Positions 54,209 through 63,641 of a stretch of DNA of 64,000 bases are shown here, piece after piece. The position numbers and the translations under genes are program-made. Origin of the DNA: Lentimicrobiaceae bacterium (GTDB lineage Bacteria > Bacteroidota > Bacteroidia > Bacteroidales > Lentimicrobiaceae); NCBI GenBank assembly GCA_020636745.1, contig JACJXH010000001.1, forward strand, positions 186,001 to 250,000, read 5' to 3'. Position 1 is the first letter of the stretch. Every line of letters starts with the position of its first letter. The notes under the pieces were generated by a model that ran no database searches, was not told the DNA's origin, and saw only the letters and a list, made by a program, of their open reading frames with translations.

Positions 54209-55774
54209 ATGGAAAGAAATAGAATGATTGAATTAATGAAAAATCAGACTGATGGTTATGATTTTATCATTATAGGTGGAGGTGCAACGGGAATCGGAAT
54301 TGCGCTTGAGACAATATCCCGTGGCTATAAGACATTGTTGGTTGAAAAGTCAGATTTTACCAAATCAACTTCAAGTAAAAGTACGAAACTGGTTCACGGA
54401 GGTGTGCGTTATTTGGCGCAGGGCGATATTGCATTGGTGAGGGAAGCCTGTGTTGAAAGAGGTCGGTTATTAAAAAATGCCCCACATTTGGTTAAAAATC
54501 AGTCATTTATTATTCCAACTTCTGGTTTATTTGATGAATTGATGTATACAGTGGGTTTGACATTTTATGATCTTTTAGCCGGGAAATACAGCCTTGGCAG
54601 ATCATTACACATCTCAAAACGCAGAACTCTGCAAAGAATCCCTACGCTGAACCCAAAGAAATTATCTGCCGGCGTTATTTATCATGATGGTCAGTTTGAT
54701 GATTCGCGGTTAGCTGTGAATGTTTTACAAACAGCTGCTGCCTTGGGCGCGCACTTAATGAATTATATGGAAGTCGAAGCTCTTACTAAAGATGATGCCG
54801 GGAAAATCAACGGTGTTCGTTTGCATGATGTAGAGTCAAATGAAAATTATTTAATCAAAGGGAGGGCTGTTATTAATGCAACCGGCGTTTTTGCTGATGA
54901 GGTTATGCAAATGGATAAGCCGGAGATGAAGAAGATTATTCGTCCAAGCCAGGGTGTGCATATTGTGTTGGATAAAAGTTTTTTGCCTGGTAACGATGCT
55001 ATCATGATTCCCAAAACTGATGACGGCAGGGTGCTATTTGCAGTTCCATGGCACAATAAAGTGGTAGTGGGTACTACTGATACTCCATTAAATGAAGCTT
55101 CACTCGAACCGGTTGCACTTGAGGATGAAATTAACTTTATTCTGAATACTACCGGACGTTATCTTACAAAAGCGCCCGCAAGAAAAGATGTGTTGAGCAT
55201 TTTTGCCGGACTTCGCCCTCTGGCAGCGCCCAAAGGTGATAGTAAAAAAACAAAGGAAATTTCGCGTAGCCACAAGATTTACATTTCAGACTCAGACTTA
55301 TTTACTATGATAGGTGGCAAATGGACCACTTTCAGGAGAATGGCTGAAGACATGGTAAAGAAGGTTGAGGAAGTAAAATCGTGGAAGAAAACGCATTCAA
55401 AAACAAGAACCATGAAAATTCATGGTTACATGAAAAAGATTGATTTGACGGATCCACTTTACTTCTATGGAACCGATCGTGAAATGTTGATAAACCTCGG
55501 GAAGAATGAACCGGGAATAAGTGGAGTCATTAGCGAGAAACTGGGACTATATAAAGCACAGGTAATTTGGGCTGTGAGAAATGAAATGGCCCGATCTGTT
55601 GAAGATGTGCTGTCGCGCAGGACCCGTTGTTTGTTGCTTGATTCACGCGAAAGTGTTGCCATAGCCCCGGTTGTTGCTGAATTAATGGCTATAGAGCTTC
55701 AAAAAGATACAGCTTGGGTTAATTCGCAAGTTCAAAGCTTTAAAGAAGTGGCTGCAAATTATATGCTTAATTAA
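54209..55774 (+). CDS. glpD: Aerobic-type glycerol-3-phosphate dehydrogenase (FAD)
   Basis: 521 residues. FAD-binding motif FIIIGGGATGIGIALETISR near 20, then TSSKSTKLVHGGVRYLAQGD near 50, the GlpD signature; LFAVPWHNKVVVGTTDTPL near 275 and GGKWTTFRRMAEDMV near 370 are also typical. It oxidises glycerol-3-phosphate to dihydroxyacetone phosphate, passing electrons to quinone at the inner membrane. It heads the glp cluster; a 259-bp gap separates it from glpT. Confidence 0.94.
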   Translation: MERNRMIELMKNQTDGYDFIIIGGGATGIGIALETISRGYKTLLVEKSDFTKSTSSKSTKLVHGGVRYLAQGDIALVREACVERGRLLKNAPHLVKNQSFIIPTSGLFDELMYTVGLTFYDLLAGKYSLGRSLHISKRRTLQRIPTLNPKKLSAGVIYHDGQFDDSRLAVNVLQTAAALGAHLMNYMEVEALTKDDAGKINGVRLHDVESNENYLIKGRAVINATGVFADEVMQMDKPEMKKIIRPSQGVHIVLDKSFLPGNDAIMIPKTDDGRVLFAVPWHNKVVVGTTDTPLNEASLEPVALEDEINFILNTTGRYLTKAPARKDVLSIFAGLRPLAAPKGDSKKTKEISRSHKIYISDSDLFTMIGGKWTTFRRMAEDMVKKVEEVKSWKKTHSKTRTMKIHGYMKKIDLTDPLYFYGTDREMLINLGKNEPGISGVISEKLGLYKAQVIWAVRNEMARSVEDVLSRRTRCLLLDSRESVAIAPVVAELMAIELQKDTAWVNSQVQSFKEVAANYMLN

Positions 55775-56033
55775 CGCCTGGCTAATATTAAAAAATCTTT
55801 AAAAGTTTTTTAAGGATTTGAAGTTTTACCAATGCATATTTGCAGCTCTAAAAAAATGAATTGTCGGGAAGGATGTTAAGGTGAATAAATTGGGAGGGAA
55901 AAACCGGGAAATCCCTCTTATTTGAATGGAAAGATTGATTTTCTTCAACGGAAAAGTCATCCTGACTTCAAGGGGAGGGATTAAATACTTTAACACTTGA
56001 TTTGTAATAACGCAATTAACAATTACTAAAACT

Positions 56034-57386
56034 ATGATCTCATTTTTAAAACCGGCTCCTCACAAGCCCCTGATTGACGACAAGAGTGTTATTGACAAAG
56101 AATATTCTAAGCAGCGATTAAAGGTTTTTATAGGAATCTTTATTGGTTATGCCGGATATTATCTTGTTCGAAAGAATATTTCATTAGCAGCCCCTCATCT
56201 GCTCGAGCTGGGTTATGATAAAGGTCAGGTAGGTATTGCCATGTCGGGTGTGGCTATCGCTTATGGATTAAGTAAGTTCATCATGGGCGGTGTTTCTGAC
56301 AGAAGTAATGCAAAATATTTCTTGCCATTGGGCCTGATTTTGTCAGCTTTAACCACTTTTTTTATGGGCACTGCTGTAGGGCTCTCCTCTTTGGCCATTA
56401 TGTTTGCACTTCAGTTGCTGAATGGATGGTTTCAGGGTATGGGATGGCCTCCCAGTGGCAGAATTATGACCCACTGGTTTTCTATTCGTGAACGGGGGAC
56501 GAAAATGGCATTTTGGAATGTGGCCCATAATGTTGGAGGCGGTTTGATTGGCCCGCTTGCCACGCTGGGTATCTTGATATATGGAGCATGGCAATTTGGT
56601 GTGTTTGTATTTCCTGCTATTATTGCCATACTTATCGCTTTAGTTGCCTTTCTTTTAATTACTGATACCCCTCAAAGTGTTGGACTGCCTTCAATTGAGG
56701 CTTATAAGAATGATTATCCAAAGAATTATTCCGAGGAATTTGAAAAGGAACTTTCAGCCAAAGAGATATTTTTCAAGTATGTGTTGAATAATAAGGTTCT
56801 TTGGTATGTCGCATTTGCCAATGCTTTTGTATACATGGTCAGGTATGGTGTGCTGGATTGGTCTCCTACTTATCTGAAAGAAGTTAAGGGATATTCTATC
56901 AGTGAAGTTGGCTGGGCTTATTTTGCTTACGAATGGGCTGCTATTCCTGGTACTATAGTTTGCGGATATATTAGCGATAAGCTCTTCAAGGGGAGAAGAA
57001 CAGAGACCACAATTCTCTTTATGCTGCTGGTACTGATATCTGTGATTGTTTATTGGAAAAACCCTCCCGGACATGTATTGGTCGATAATCTGGCCTTAAT
57101 CTCGATTGGATTCTTTATTTATGGCCCTGTTATGCTTATTGGCGTGCATGCGCTTGACCTGGTACCCAAAAAAGCGGCTGGTACAGCGGCAGGTCTGACT
57201 GGGCTCTTTGGATATCTGATTGGAACTTCACTGCTTGCGAATATTGTAATGGGCTATGTTGTTGAGAAATACGGGTGGAATGGTGGATTCTACCTGCTGA
57301 TTGCCTCAGCTGTACTGTCGATTATTCTGATTTTGTTTACACGTAATGCCGAATTGAAAATAAAAAGTAACCAAACACTAAATTAA
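56034..57386 (+). CDS. glpT: Glycerol-3-phosphate transporter (MFS, OPA family)
   Basis: 450 residues, 12 membrane helices. Family motifs: GYAGYYLVRKNISLAAPHLL near 38, YGLSKFIMGGVSDRSNAKYF near 78 and LNGWFQGMGWPPSGRIMTHW near 128, the last typical of organophosphate:phosphate antiporters. It imports glycerol-3-phosphate in exchange for phosphate. It lies 6 bp before glpQ, so uptake and periplasmic release of glycerol-3-phosphate are co-expressed. Confidence 0.92.
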   Translation: MISFLKPAPHKPLIDDKSVIDKEYSKQRLKVFIGIFIGYAGYYLVRKNISLAAPHLLELGYDKGQVGIAMSGVAIAYGLSKFIMGGVSDRSNAKYFLPLGLILSALTTFFMGTAVGLSSLAIMFALQLLNGWFQGMGWPPSGRIMTHWFSIRERGTKMAFWNVAHNVGGGLIGPLATLGILIYGAWQFGVFVFPAIIAILIALVAFLLITDTPQSVGLPSIEAYKNDYPKNYSEEFEKELSAKEIFFKYVLNNKVLWYVAFANAFVYMVRYGVLDWSPTYLKEVKGYSISEVGWAYFAYEWAAIPGTIVCGYISDKLFKGRRTETTILFMLLVLISVIVYWKNPPGHVLVDNLALISIGFFIYGPVMLIGVHALDLVPKKAAGTAAGLTGLFGYLIGTSLLANIVMGYVVEKYGWNGGFYLLIASAVLSIILILFTRNAELKIKSNQTLN

Positions 57387-57392
57387 TCAACT

Positions 57393-58694
57393 ATGAGAAG
57401 GAAAGCTTCAGTTTTGTGCGCTGCTTTATTCAGTGCATTCATGATTTCCTCGTGCGAAACAGACAATTTTGCTGATGACACGCAGGATTACAAAAATGTT
57501 AAAGTTTCAGAATTAACTCCTGCCATGCAAACTGTCAGGGATTATGTTCCGGTAAATTCAGTTATTGCTCACCGTGGTTCAACTTTTTGGGTTCCGGAAG
57601 AAACCGAGGCTGCATTCAGATGGGCCAGAAATATTGGTGCTGACTACATGGAAGCAGACCTTCAGATTACCAAAGACGGCGTTATTCTTGCACTTCATGA
57701 CTACGAACTTAAACGTACAACTGATATTGAGAATATTTTCCCTGACAGGGAATACTTGCCTGCCAGTTCTTTTACCTACGAAGAATTGATGCAGCTGGAT
57801 GCTGGTTCATGGTTTAATGATGCAAAACCAGAACAGGCCCGTGAGTCTTTTTCATCGCAGAAACAATATATCTCTACATTGGAAGATATGATTATGATTG
57901 CACAGGGAATGAGAATAAAACGCGATCCTGTTACTCAGGAAAGGATTTATACAAAAGTAGAAAATGCTGACGGAACTGTAAAATATACTTTTGAATATGA
58001 GCCAGATCCGATGGATAATGGTAACAGGCCTGGTATTTATATTGAAACAAAAGAACCTTGGGTTAATCCTGGAATCGAGCAGGCTTTATATACAGAGTTG
58101 GATCGCCTTGGCTGGAATATTATGACACAGCCTGAGACCAGTACCGAACAATTTTACACTGATGGAGCCGGCATGAAAAAAGTGAATGTTGGCAATACAA
58201 ACGGAAAAGTGATTATTCAAACTTTCTCACTCGAAAGTCTGCGTATTCTCAATAGTATTTTTGCCGGTAAAATCCCTACTTGTTTCCTGCTGTGGTTAGG
58301 TAATGGGCCAACAGATATGCCAACCGATGATCCAAGAACTTATGCAGAATTTATCAATTTTGGTCTTGAAAACAATGCAGTTTTCATGGGACCAAGTATT
58401 GCCGGAGCTCCCAATAAATATCCTGAACTTCTTAAACCCTGGCAGTCAGAACTTATTCACAAATCAGGTGCTGCAATTCATGCTTACTCTTTTGACACCA
58501 GAGAGCAAATGGGTCAGTATTATGGTGAGTATTTCTACAACAATACCGGTTCTTCTATTCCTAACAGACCATTGGTTGATGGAATGTTTACAAACCGCTC
58601 TGAAATGACACTGAATTTCTATAAAGAACAGGGTGTTAGACCGGTAGGCGCAGAAGGAACTGCTCTGGAAATCCTTACACAACTTGGTTATTGA
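57393..58694 (+). CDS. glpQ: Glycerophosphodiester phosphodiesterase, lipoprotein
   Basis: 433 residues. Lipoprotein signal with SSCETD (Cys21). The GDPD TIM barrel starts VIAHRGSTFWVPEETEAAFR (catalytic His), continues with DYMEADLQITKDGVILALHD (metal Glu, Asp and second catalytic His) and PGIYIETKEP near 215; a long insertion near 140-190 separates the motifs. It splits glycerophosphodiesters to glycerol-3-phosphate and an alcohol in the periplasm, feeding GlpT. The next gene is a porin 29 bp downstream. Confidence 0.92.
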   Translation: MRRKASVLCAALFSAFMISSCETDNFADDTQDYKNVKVSELTPAMQTVRDYVPVNSVIAHRGSTFWVPEETEAAFRWARNIGADYMEADLQITKDGVILALHDYELKRTTDIENIFPDREYLPASSFTYEELMQLDAGSWFNDAKPEQARESFSSQKQYISTLEDMIMIAQGMRIKRDPVTQERIYTKVENADGTVKYTFEYEPDPMDNGNRPGIYIETKEPWVNPGIEQALYTELDRLGWNIMTQPETSTEQFYTDGAGMKKVNVGNTNGKVIIQTFSLESLRILNSIFAGKIPTCFLLWLGNGPTDMPTDDPRTYAEFINFGLENNAVFMGPSIAGAPNKYPELLKPWQSELIHKSGAAIHAYSFDTREQMGQYYGEYFYNNTGSSIPNRPLVDGMFTNRSEMTLNFYKEQGVRPVGAEGTALEILTQLGY

Positions 58695-58723
58695 TTAAGT
58701 TTCAACTCTAAAAACAATTGAAA

Positions 58724-60061
58724 ATGAAAAAGTTTTCTCACTATATTATTTTGTTGGTATTCCTTTTAAGCCCGGCCTTTATGATGGCTCAGGAATCCGA
58801 TGCCGGAAAAACCATTGTTAATAACAACGATCTGAAAATTTCTGTTGGTGCGCGTGTTTCAATGGATGGTGCTGTTTATCTGCAGGATTATACTCCTTTA
58901 AAATCGGGGGCTTCTATTTCTGATGCCCGAATTCGTTTAACCATTGTTCAGGGTAAATGGGATGCTTATTATGACATTGATTTTGGTAAAGGTGTTCTGA
59001 CTCAGAAAAATGCGTTTGTACGCTATAATTTTACTGATGAAAATTCTTTAAGATTGGGTTATGCTGCTGAGCCTTTTTCAATCAGCTACAATACCAGCCA
59101 GTCAGATATTCATTTCATCTCAAGATCAACTCCGGTGAATGTTCTTGCTCCCGGCAGAGCTTTAGGTGTTACTTTTAAACATGCTGGGAATAAGCTTTTT
59201 GCAGAAGCTGGAGTTTATTCTGAAAATCTCTATAATAACCAACACGAAGGCGATCAGGGATTTTCCGCATCAGGCCGCTTCTTATATCGTGCAGTTCAAA
59301 ACGAAGATATGAATGTTCATGTTGGTCTGATGGGCCGATACAAAAAAATCGGAACAGGCTATGTTGAAGGTACTCCTGAAATTTTTGTAAGAAATATGCA
59401 CATGGGTGCTCCACTGGAAACTACAGTTGATAGAAGTGTGCAGTTTATAGGAACTGATGTAAAATGGGCAAGCGAAGAAATAAAATATGGTTTTGAGCTT
59501 CTTGCTGTTGGTAAAAAGACTTTTGTTCAAGGAGAGTTTATTGGTTCACACATTGTTCGTGACAGGCCAGACCAGTTGTTATTTGAAAACCAGCTTGGCG
59601 GATACTGGAGTTGGACAACTCTAAAAAGCTGGCTCAACGGTAACCCATCTCTGACAAATCTTGATTTTTACGGAGGTTATGTTGAATTTGGTTACTTACT
59701 GAAAGGGTCTTCCTATAAATATGATAAAAAGAATGCTCTTCTCGGAAGACTCAGAGATCATAATGCTCTTGAGCTTGTCGGACGTTACAGCTTTACTTCA
59801 TTGAATGACATTGCTGAGGGAGACTTCTTCTGGAAAGGCCAAAACAGGTTCTTCCCCGAATCTACTGGTATTACTGATTATCCACCTGTTTCCACTAGTC
59901 TGGCCGGAGGTATTGTTCAAACAATTACTGTTGGTGCTAACTACGATTTTACCCCTAACACAAGACTAATGCTTCACTATACCCATACGCTTATTGACAG
60001 CTACTATTTTGATGATGAAAGTGTTGGCATGTTGCAAATGAGACTCCAATACAGATTTTAA
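58724..60061 (+). CDS. Phosphate-type porin (Porin_O_P family)
   Basis: 445 residues from the ATG at 58724. Signal peptide MKKFSHYIILLVFLLSPAFM ends before AQESD. Barrel strands follow: ISDARIRLTIVQGKWDAYYD, NAFVRYNFTDENSLRLGYAA, RALGVTFKHAGNKLFAEAGV; the C-terminus MLQMRLQYRF is a typical outer-membrane insertion signal ending in Phe. The family includes OprO/OprP phosphate porins. Co-located with glpQ and glpT, it probably admits glycerophosphodiesters or phosphate through the outer membrane. A terminator ends the operon. Confidence 0.88.
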   Translation: MKKFSHYIILLVFLLSPAFMMAQESDAGKTIVNNNDLKISVGARVSMDGAVYLQDYTPLKSGASISDARIRLTIVQGKWDAYYDIDFGKGVLTQKNAFVRYNFTDENSLRLGYAAEPFSISYNTSQSDIHFISRSTPVNVLAPGRALGVTFKHAGNKLFAEAGVYSENLYNNQHEGDQGFSASGRFLYRAVQNEDMNVHVGLMGRYKKIGTGYVEGTPEIFVRNMHMGAPLETTVDRSVQFIGTDVKWASEEIKYGFELLAVGKKTFVQGEFIGSHIVRDRPDQLLFENQLGGYWSWTTLKSWLNGNPSLTNLDFYGGYVEFGYLLKGSSYKYDKKNALLGRLRDHNALELVGRYSFTSLNDIAEGDFFWKGQNRFFPESTGITDYPPVSTSLAGGIVQTITVGANYDFTPNTRLMLHYTHTLIDSYYFDDESVGMLQMRLQYRF

Positions 60062-60092
60062 AGGTGGTTTAATGTGTGTTTAATTGGTGTTC

Positions 60093-60126
60093 AAGTGGTA
60101 CCCCATCGGGGTGCCACTTTTTTTTA
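60093..60126 (+). terminator. Terminator of the glp operon
   Basis: 12-bp stem AAGTGGTACCCC (60093-60104) / GGGGTGCCACTT (60108-60119), one T-G pair, ATC loop, then T-run. Confidence 0.92.
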
Positions 60127-60300
60127 TTTTGATTAAAGAGTAGTTTTAAGCTCATTATAAGGAATGAATGAAATGATGATTATGCAAGGGGGTGTTGCTC
60201 ATTTCAATTAAGCATGAAGTTCATAATGCTTTTTTAGGAACAGTCTATACTTTACATATGCTATAACTTAAATTTGTACTTTAGCAGCAAATGTGTATCC

Positions 60301-60993
60301 ATGAGACATCTGTTTTTTCTTTTAGTATTTTTACTGAATGGCCATTTCCTGTTTGCTCAGACTTCACAGCTGCAGTTCTTGCTGCAATCGGGTGTTAGTG
60401 TTCCATTGTCAGATTTTGCTGGAACCAATCTGGAAACCGGAAGTTTTGCACTTCCCGGGTTCTCAGGGGCAGCAGAAGTTAAATATGTGCGGAATAATCA
60501 TTGGGGCATTCTCATTCAGGGTGGTTTAAGCTTAAATCCCATTGATGTTGGATATCTGGGTTATCAAAAAGTGCAGGCAGACCCTTTTCTTGATGATGTT
60601 TATATACGGAGCGATCCATTTAAAATAATACATCTGGTTGCTGGCCCATCCTATTTAAAGCGTATCGGTAAGCCTTTTCTGCTGGAAGGGCAATTGATGG
60701 CGGGTGTCTTTTTTGCTTCTACTCCGTATCAGCTCTACAAGGCTGAATATGCTTTGATTGGTCCGGTTAATTTTGAAATTACAGCGTCAAGGGATAATTG
60801 TTTTGCCTATGGGGCTGGCTTGCGTCTGATATATGAGTTTAATACTCAATACCAGTTCGGAGTTGCAACACAGTATATGCAGTCAAGGGCTGAATTTGGT
60901 TTTCTTACTGATCAGGGAATTCGTACTGATGTAAGAAATATCAGCCAATGGACAAGTTCATTTACTTTGATTCTTAAATTGTACCCAAAATGA
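60301..60993 (+). CDS. Outer-membrane beta-barrel protein, unknown role
   Basis: 230 residues from the ATG at 60301, which gives the signal peptide RHLFFLLVFLLNGHFLFAQ; a TTG at 60274 precedes it. The mature part has alternating strands with GVSVPLSDFAG, EVKYVRNNHWGILIQGGLSL, QLMAGVFFASTPYQLYKAEY and FTLILKLYPK, the look of a PorT/OmpW-like small barrel. Function unknown. It stands alone; the terminator at 61046 is shared with the convergent YebC gene. Confidence 0.75.
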   Translation: MRHLFFLLVFLLNGHFLFAQTSQLQFLLQSGVSVPLSDFAGTNLETGSFALPGFSGAAEVKYVRNNHWGILIQGGLSLNPIDVGYLGYQKVQADPFLDDVYIRSDPFKIIHLVAGPSYLKRIGKPFLLEGQLMAGVFFASTPYQLYKAEYALIGPVNFEITASRDNCFAYGAGLRLIYEFNTQYQFGVATQYMQSRAEFGFLTDQGIRTDVRNISQWTSSFTLILKLYPK

Positions 60994-61045
60994 TTATTCA
61001 AACTAAGCAATAATATTAAGAGCCGATATTTTGTGATAAATAAAA

Positions 61046-61074
61046 AAACCTTCCGTTTTTTCTGCGGAAGGTTT
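61046..61074. terminator. Bidirectional terminator
   Basis: Perfect 10-bp stem AAACCTTCCG (61046-61055) / CGGAAGGTTT (61065-61074), with an A-run before and T-rich sequence after, so it serves both convergent genes. Confidence 0.85.
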
Positions 61075-61123
61075 CTTTTGATGATAATATTATAATAGAC
61101 AAAAACTGCCCGATGCCGGCGTT

Positions 61124-61843
61124 TTATTCTGCTGAGCGCATATTGTGAAAAACATTTGTAATATCGTCGTCGTCATCCATACGTTCCAGCATTTTGTCAA
61201 CATCGGCCTGTTGTTCAGGCGTCAGTGTTTTAGTGTCGTTGGGAATGCGCTCAAATGCAAAGGTTTTTATTTCAAAACCATTGTCTTCCAGGTACTTCTG
61301 TATAGGGCCGAAGTTTGTGAATTCAGCGTAAATCATAATCTCGCCTTCATCAACAAAGACCTCTTCAACACCATAATCAATCATTTCAAGTTCCAGATCT
61401 TCGGTGTTAATTCCTTCTTTCATAGCGACTTTGAATGAGCATTTACGCTCAAATAAAAAGTCAAGCATCCCCATGGTTCCCAGGCTTCCGCCATTTCTTA
61501 CAAAATAACTTCTGACATTGGCAACTGTACGGGTTGGGTTATCGGTAGCTGTTTCAACTACAACTGCCACACCGTGAGGTGCATAGCCTTCATAAACAAC
61601 TTCTTTATAGTCTGAGGAGTCTTTTGAAATAGCACGCTTGATGGCACGTTCAACATTTTCCTTAGGCATATTTTCGCTTCTGGCATTTTGTATGAGCAGG
61701 CGAAGTCTTGGGTTTAGAGCAGGATCAGGACCGCCTGATTTTACAGCGATTTCAATGTCTTTTCCTAATCGGGTGAATACTCTGGCCATATTGCCCCAGC
61801 GTTTCATTTTTCTTGCTTTGCGAAATTCAAATGCTCTTCCCAT
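61124..61843 (-). CDS. YebC/PmpR-family DNA-binding or translation regulator
   Basis: 239 residues, the usual YebC length. The signature runs from MGRAFEFRKARKMKRWGNMA through FTRLGKDIEIAVKSGGPDP and RLLIQNARSENMPKENVERA to YEGYAPHGVAVVVETATDN. YebC proteins bind DNA or, in recent work on YebC2, help ribosomes pass proline runs; which applies here cannot be told. It is a single gene. Confidence 0.93.
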   Translation of the reverse strand: MGRAFEFRKARKMKRWGNMARVFTRLGKDIEIAVKSGGPDPALNPRLRLLIQNARSENMPKENVERAIKRAISKDSSDYKEVVYEGYAPHGVAVVVETATDNPTRTVANVRSYFVRNGGSLGTMGMLDFLFERKCSFKVAMKEGINTEDLELEMIDYGVEEVFVDEGEIMIYAEFTNFGPIQKYLEDNGFEIKTFAFERIPNDTKTLTPEQQADVDKMLERMDDDDDITNVFHNMRSAE

Positions 61844-62111
61844 TGAACGATATTTTCTGAAGGATTAATTTAATGTTGATTTTAATAATTCAATCAACTG
61901 CAAAATTAACAGGATTCCATGAATAATGAAGAATCAATCGCTGAAATTGCTGTTTCAGGAAGGTATTAAACGACCTGAATCACTTTTCGAAAATTTCCGG
62001 CTTGTTAAATGGGTGTTAACCAGTGTTGTATGGTTGTTTTGCTAATGTTGTTTTTTTTGCTTCTGCTTTATGGCAATCTGATAAGTATCTTTGTCAAAAA
62101 AAAATATCAGC

Positions 62112-63248
62112 ATGGAAGATGCTTTATTTGACTTTCGACGTGAATTGCATCAGTTTCCTGAATTGTCAGGGATGGAAGTGCAAACAGCCCGAAGAATAAT
62201 AAATTACTTGAAGCCCTGCGCACCGGATTTATTAATTGAAGAGGTTGGTGGTCATGGGGTTATGGCTGTTTTTGATAGTGGGCGCAAAGGTCCTGAGGTG
62301 CTTTTTAGAGCTGATATGGATAGTTTGCCAATCCATGAGTCAGGATTGATGAGACACAGTTCAAAAAACGATGGAGTTTCACATAAGTGTGGGCATGACG
62401 GACATACAGCCATTCTTGCTGGCTTAGCCCATTTTATCTCAGAACATCGACCTGTTAAAGGTAAGGTATTGCTTCTGTTTCAGCCGGCTGAAGAAACTGG
62501 TATGGGAGCACGGGCGGTATTAAACGATATGAAATTTGCTCCTTTTTCACCCGATTATAGTTTTGCCCTTCATAATTTGCCAGGATACCCTGAGAATGCA
62601 GTAATAATTCGTACTGGTACTTTTGCTGCTGCATCGCGAGGTTTGATTATTAAACTTAAAGGCCGGACTTCACATGCATGTGAACCGGAAAAGGGGAGGA
62701 GTCCTGCTGCAGTTATGGCTCATTTGATGAGTGCATTACCCCGTTTGGCCGGTGATGGGGCTTCCAGAGATTACCAGGACTTTATTTTGCTGACACTCAT
62801 TTATGCAAGTCTGGGAACTCCGGCTTTTGGAACAACCCCCGGTGAAGCAACCCTTATGGCAACACTCCGCGCTTATCTGGATTCTGATATGGAATCATTA
62901 ACGGCAGAAGCTGTGGCTTTGGTCAAACGCCTGGCTAAAGAAAGTCAACTTGATTCTGAAATCAGTTTTACAGAGGAGTTTCCGGCAACAATGAATCATC
63001 AGGATGCTGTAGACTATGTCCTTCATGCGGCTGCTGACCTTAACCTTGAGATTATTGAGGCTGGGCTCCCTTTTCGCTGGTCAGAGGATTTTGCTCATTT
63101 CGCAGGCAAATCCAAAGCGGCTCTTTTTGGTATTGGTGCTGGCGTTGAGCATCCCTCACTGCATCACCCTGATTATGATTTTCCTGATAACATCTTAAAG
63201 ACAGGGGTGAATTTATGGAAATCTGTTTATCAAAAACTCAACCTGTAA
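62112..63248 (+). CDS. M20-family amidohydrolase
   Basis: 378 residues from the ATG at 62112, preferred over a TTG at 62091 because the latter lies inside a -7-like box (TATCTTTG, 62086-62093). N-terminus DFRRELHQFPELSGMEVQTA is typical of M20D amidohydrolases. Metal ligands: FRADMDSLPI, KCGHDGHTAIL near 99 and QPAEETGMGARAV near 128; the C-terminal ligand His lies near HPSLHHPDYDF. Such enzymes remove acyl groups from N-acyl amino acids or indole conjugates. The exact substrate is unclear. Confidence 0.9.
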   Translation: MEDALFDFRRELHQFPELSGMEVQTARRIINYLKPCAPDLLIEEVGGHGVMAVFDSGRKGPEVLFRADMDSLPIHESGLMRHSSKNDGVSHKCGHDGHTAILAGLAHFISEHRPVKGKVLLLFQPAEETGMGARAVLNDMKFAPFSPDYSFALHNLPGYPENAVIIRTGTFAAASRGLIIKLKGRTSHACEPEKGRSPAAVMAHLMSALPRLAGDGASRDYQDFILLTLIYASLGTPAFGTTPGEATLMATLRAYLDSDMESLTAEAVALVKRLAKESQLDSEISFTEEFPATMNHQDAVDYVLHAAADLNLEIIEAGLPFRWSEDFAHFAGKSKAALFGIGAGVEHPSLHHPDYDFPDNILKTGVNLWKSVYQKLNL

Positions 63249-63641
63249 GGCTTAATTCAGGATTTTTACAAACCAATCAGCTGCCTCAATTTGTTATAGG
63301 GCTGCTATATGTTTTTCTGATTGTAATTTTTGCCTTTTTTACACCTGCAATGGTTTGTGCTTGTCAACCCAAGTGGTATTTGTAAACTTTTATACAGCTG
63401 TCTTGCTGATTTTCAGAGTTGTTGTAATTGTTTCGGATAGTGAACAATCATTCACCTGAATTGTTTGCTTTAAGTTAAACCGATAAAAAATCAGCGCATT
63501 ATTTTCGTGTTACGTTGTCGTTTCTGACAATTTTTTGGTGGTCATTTTACTTACATTACAGTATGATTGGCATTCTGAAAAAGGAGATGCTGGTGCAAGT
63601 GTTTTAAATTTTCAAATCTAAACCAATAGAGCACAGGTAAG
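63249..63641. other. Intergenic region before the glycosyltransferase
   Basis: 393 bp without a supported gene, hairpin terminator or clear promoter. Confidence 0.45.
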
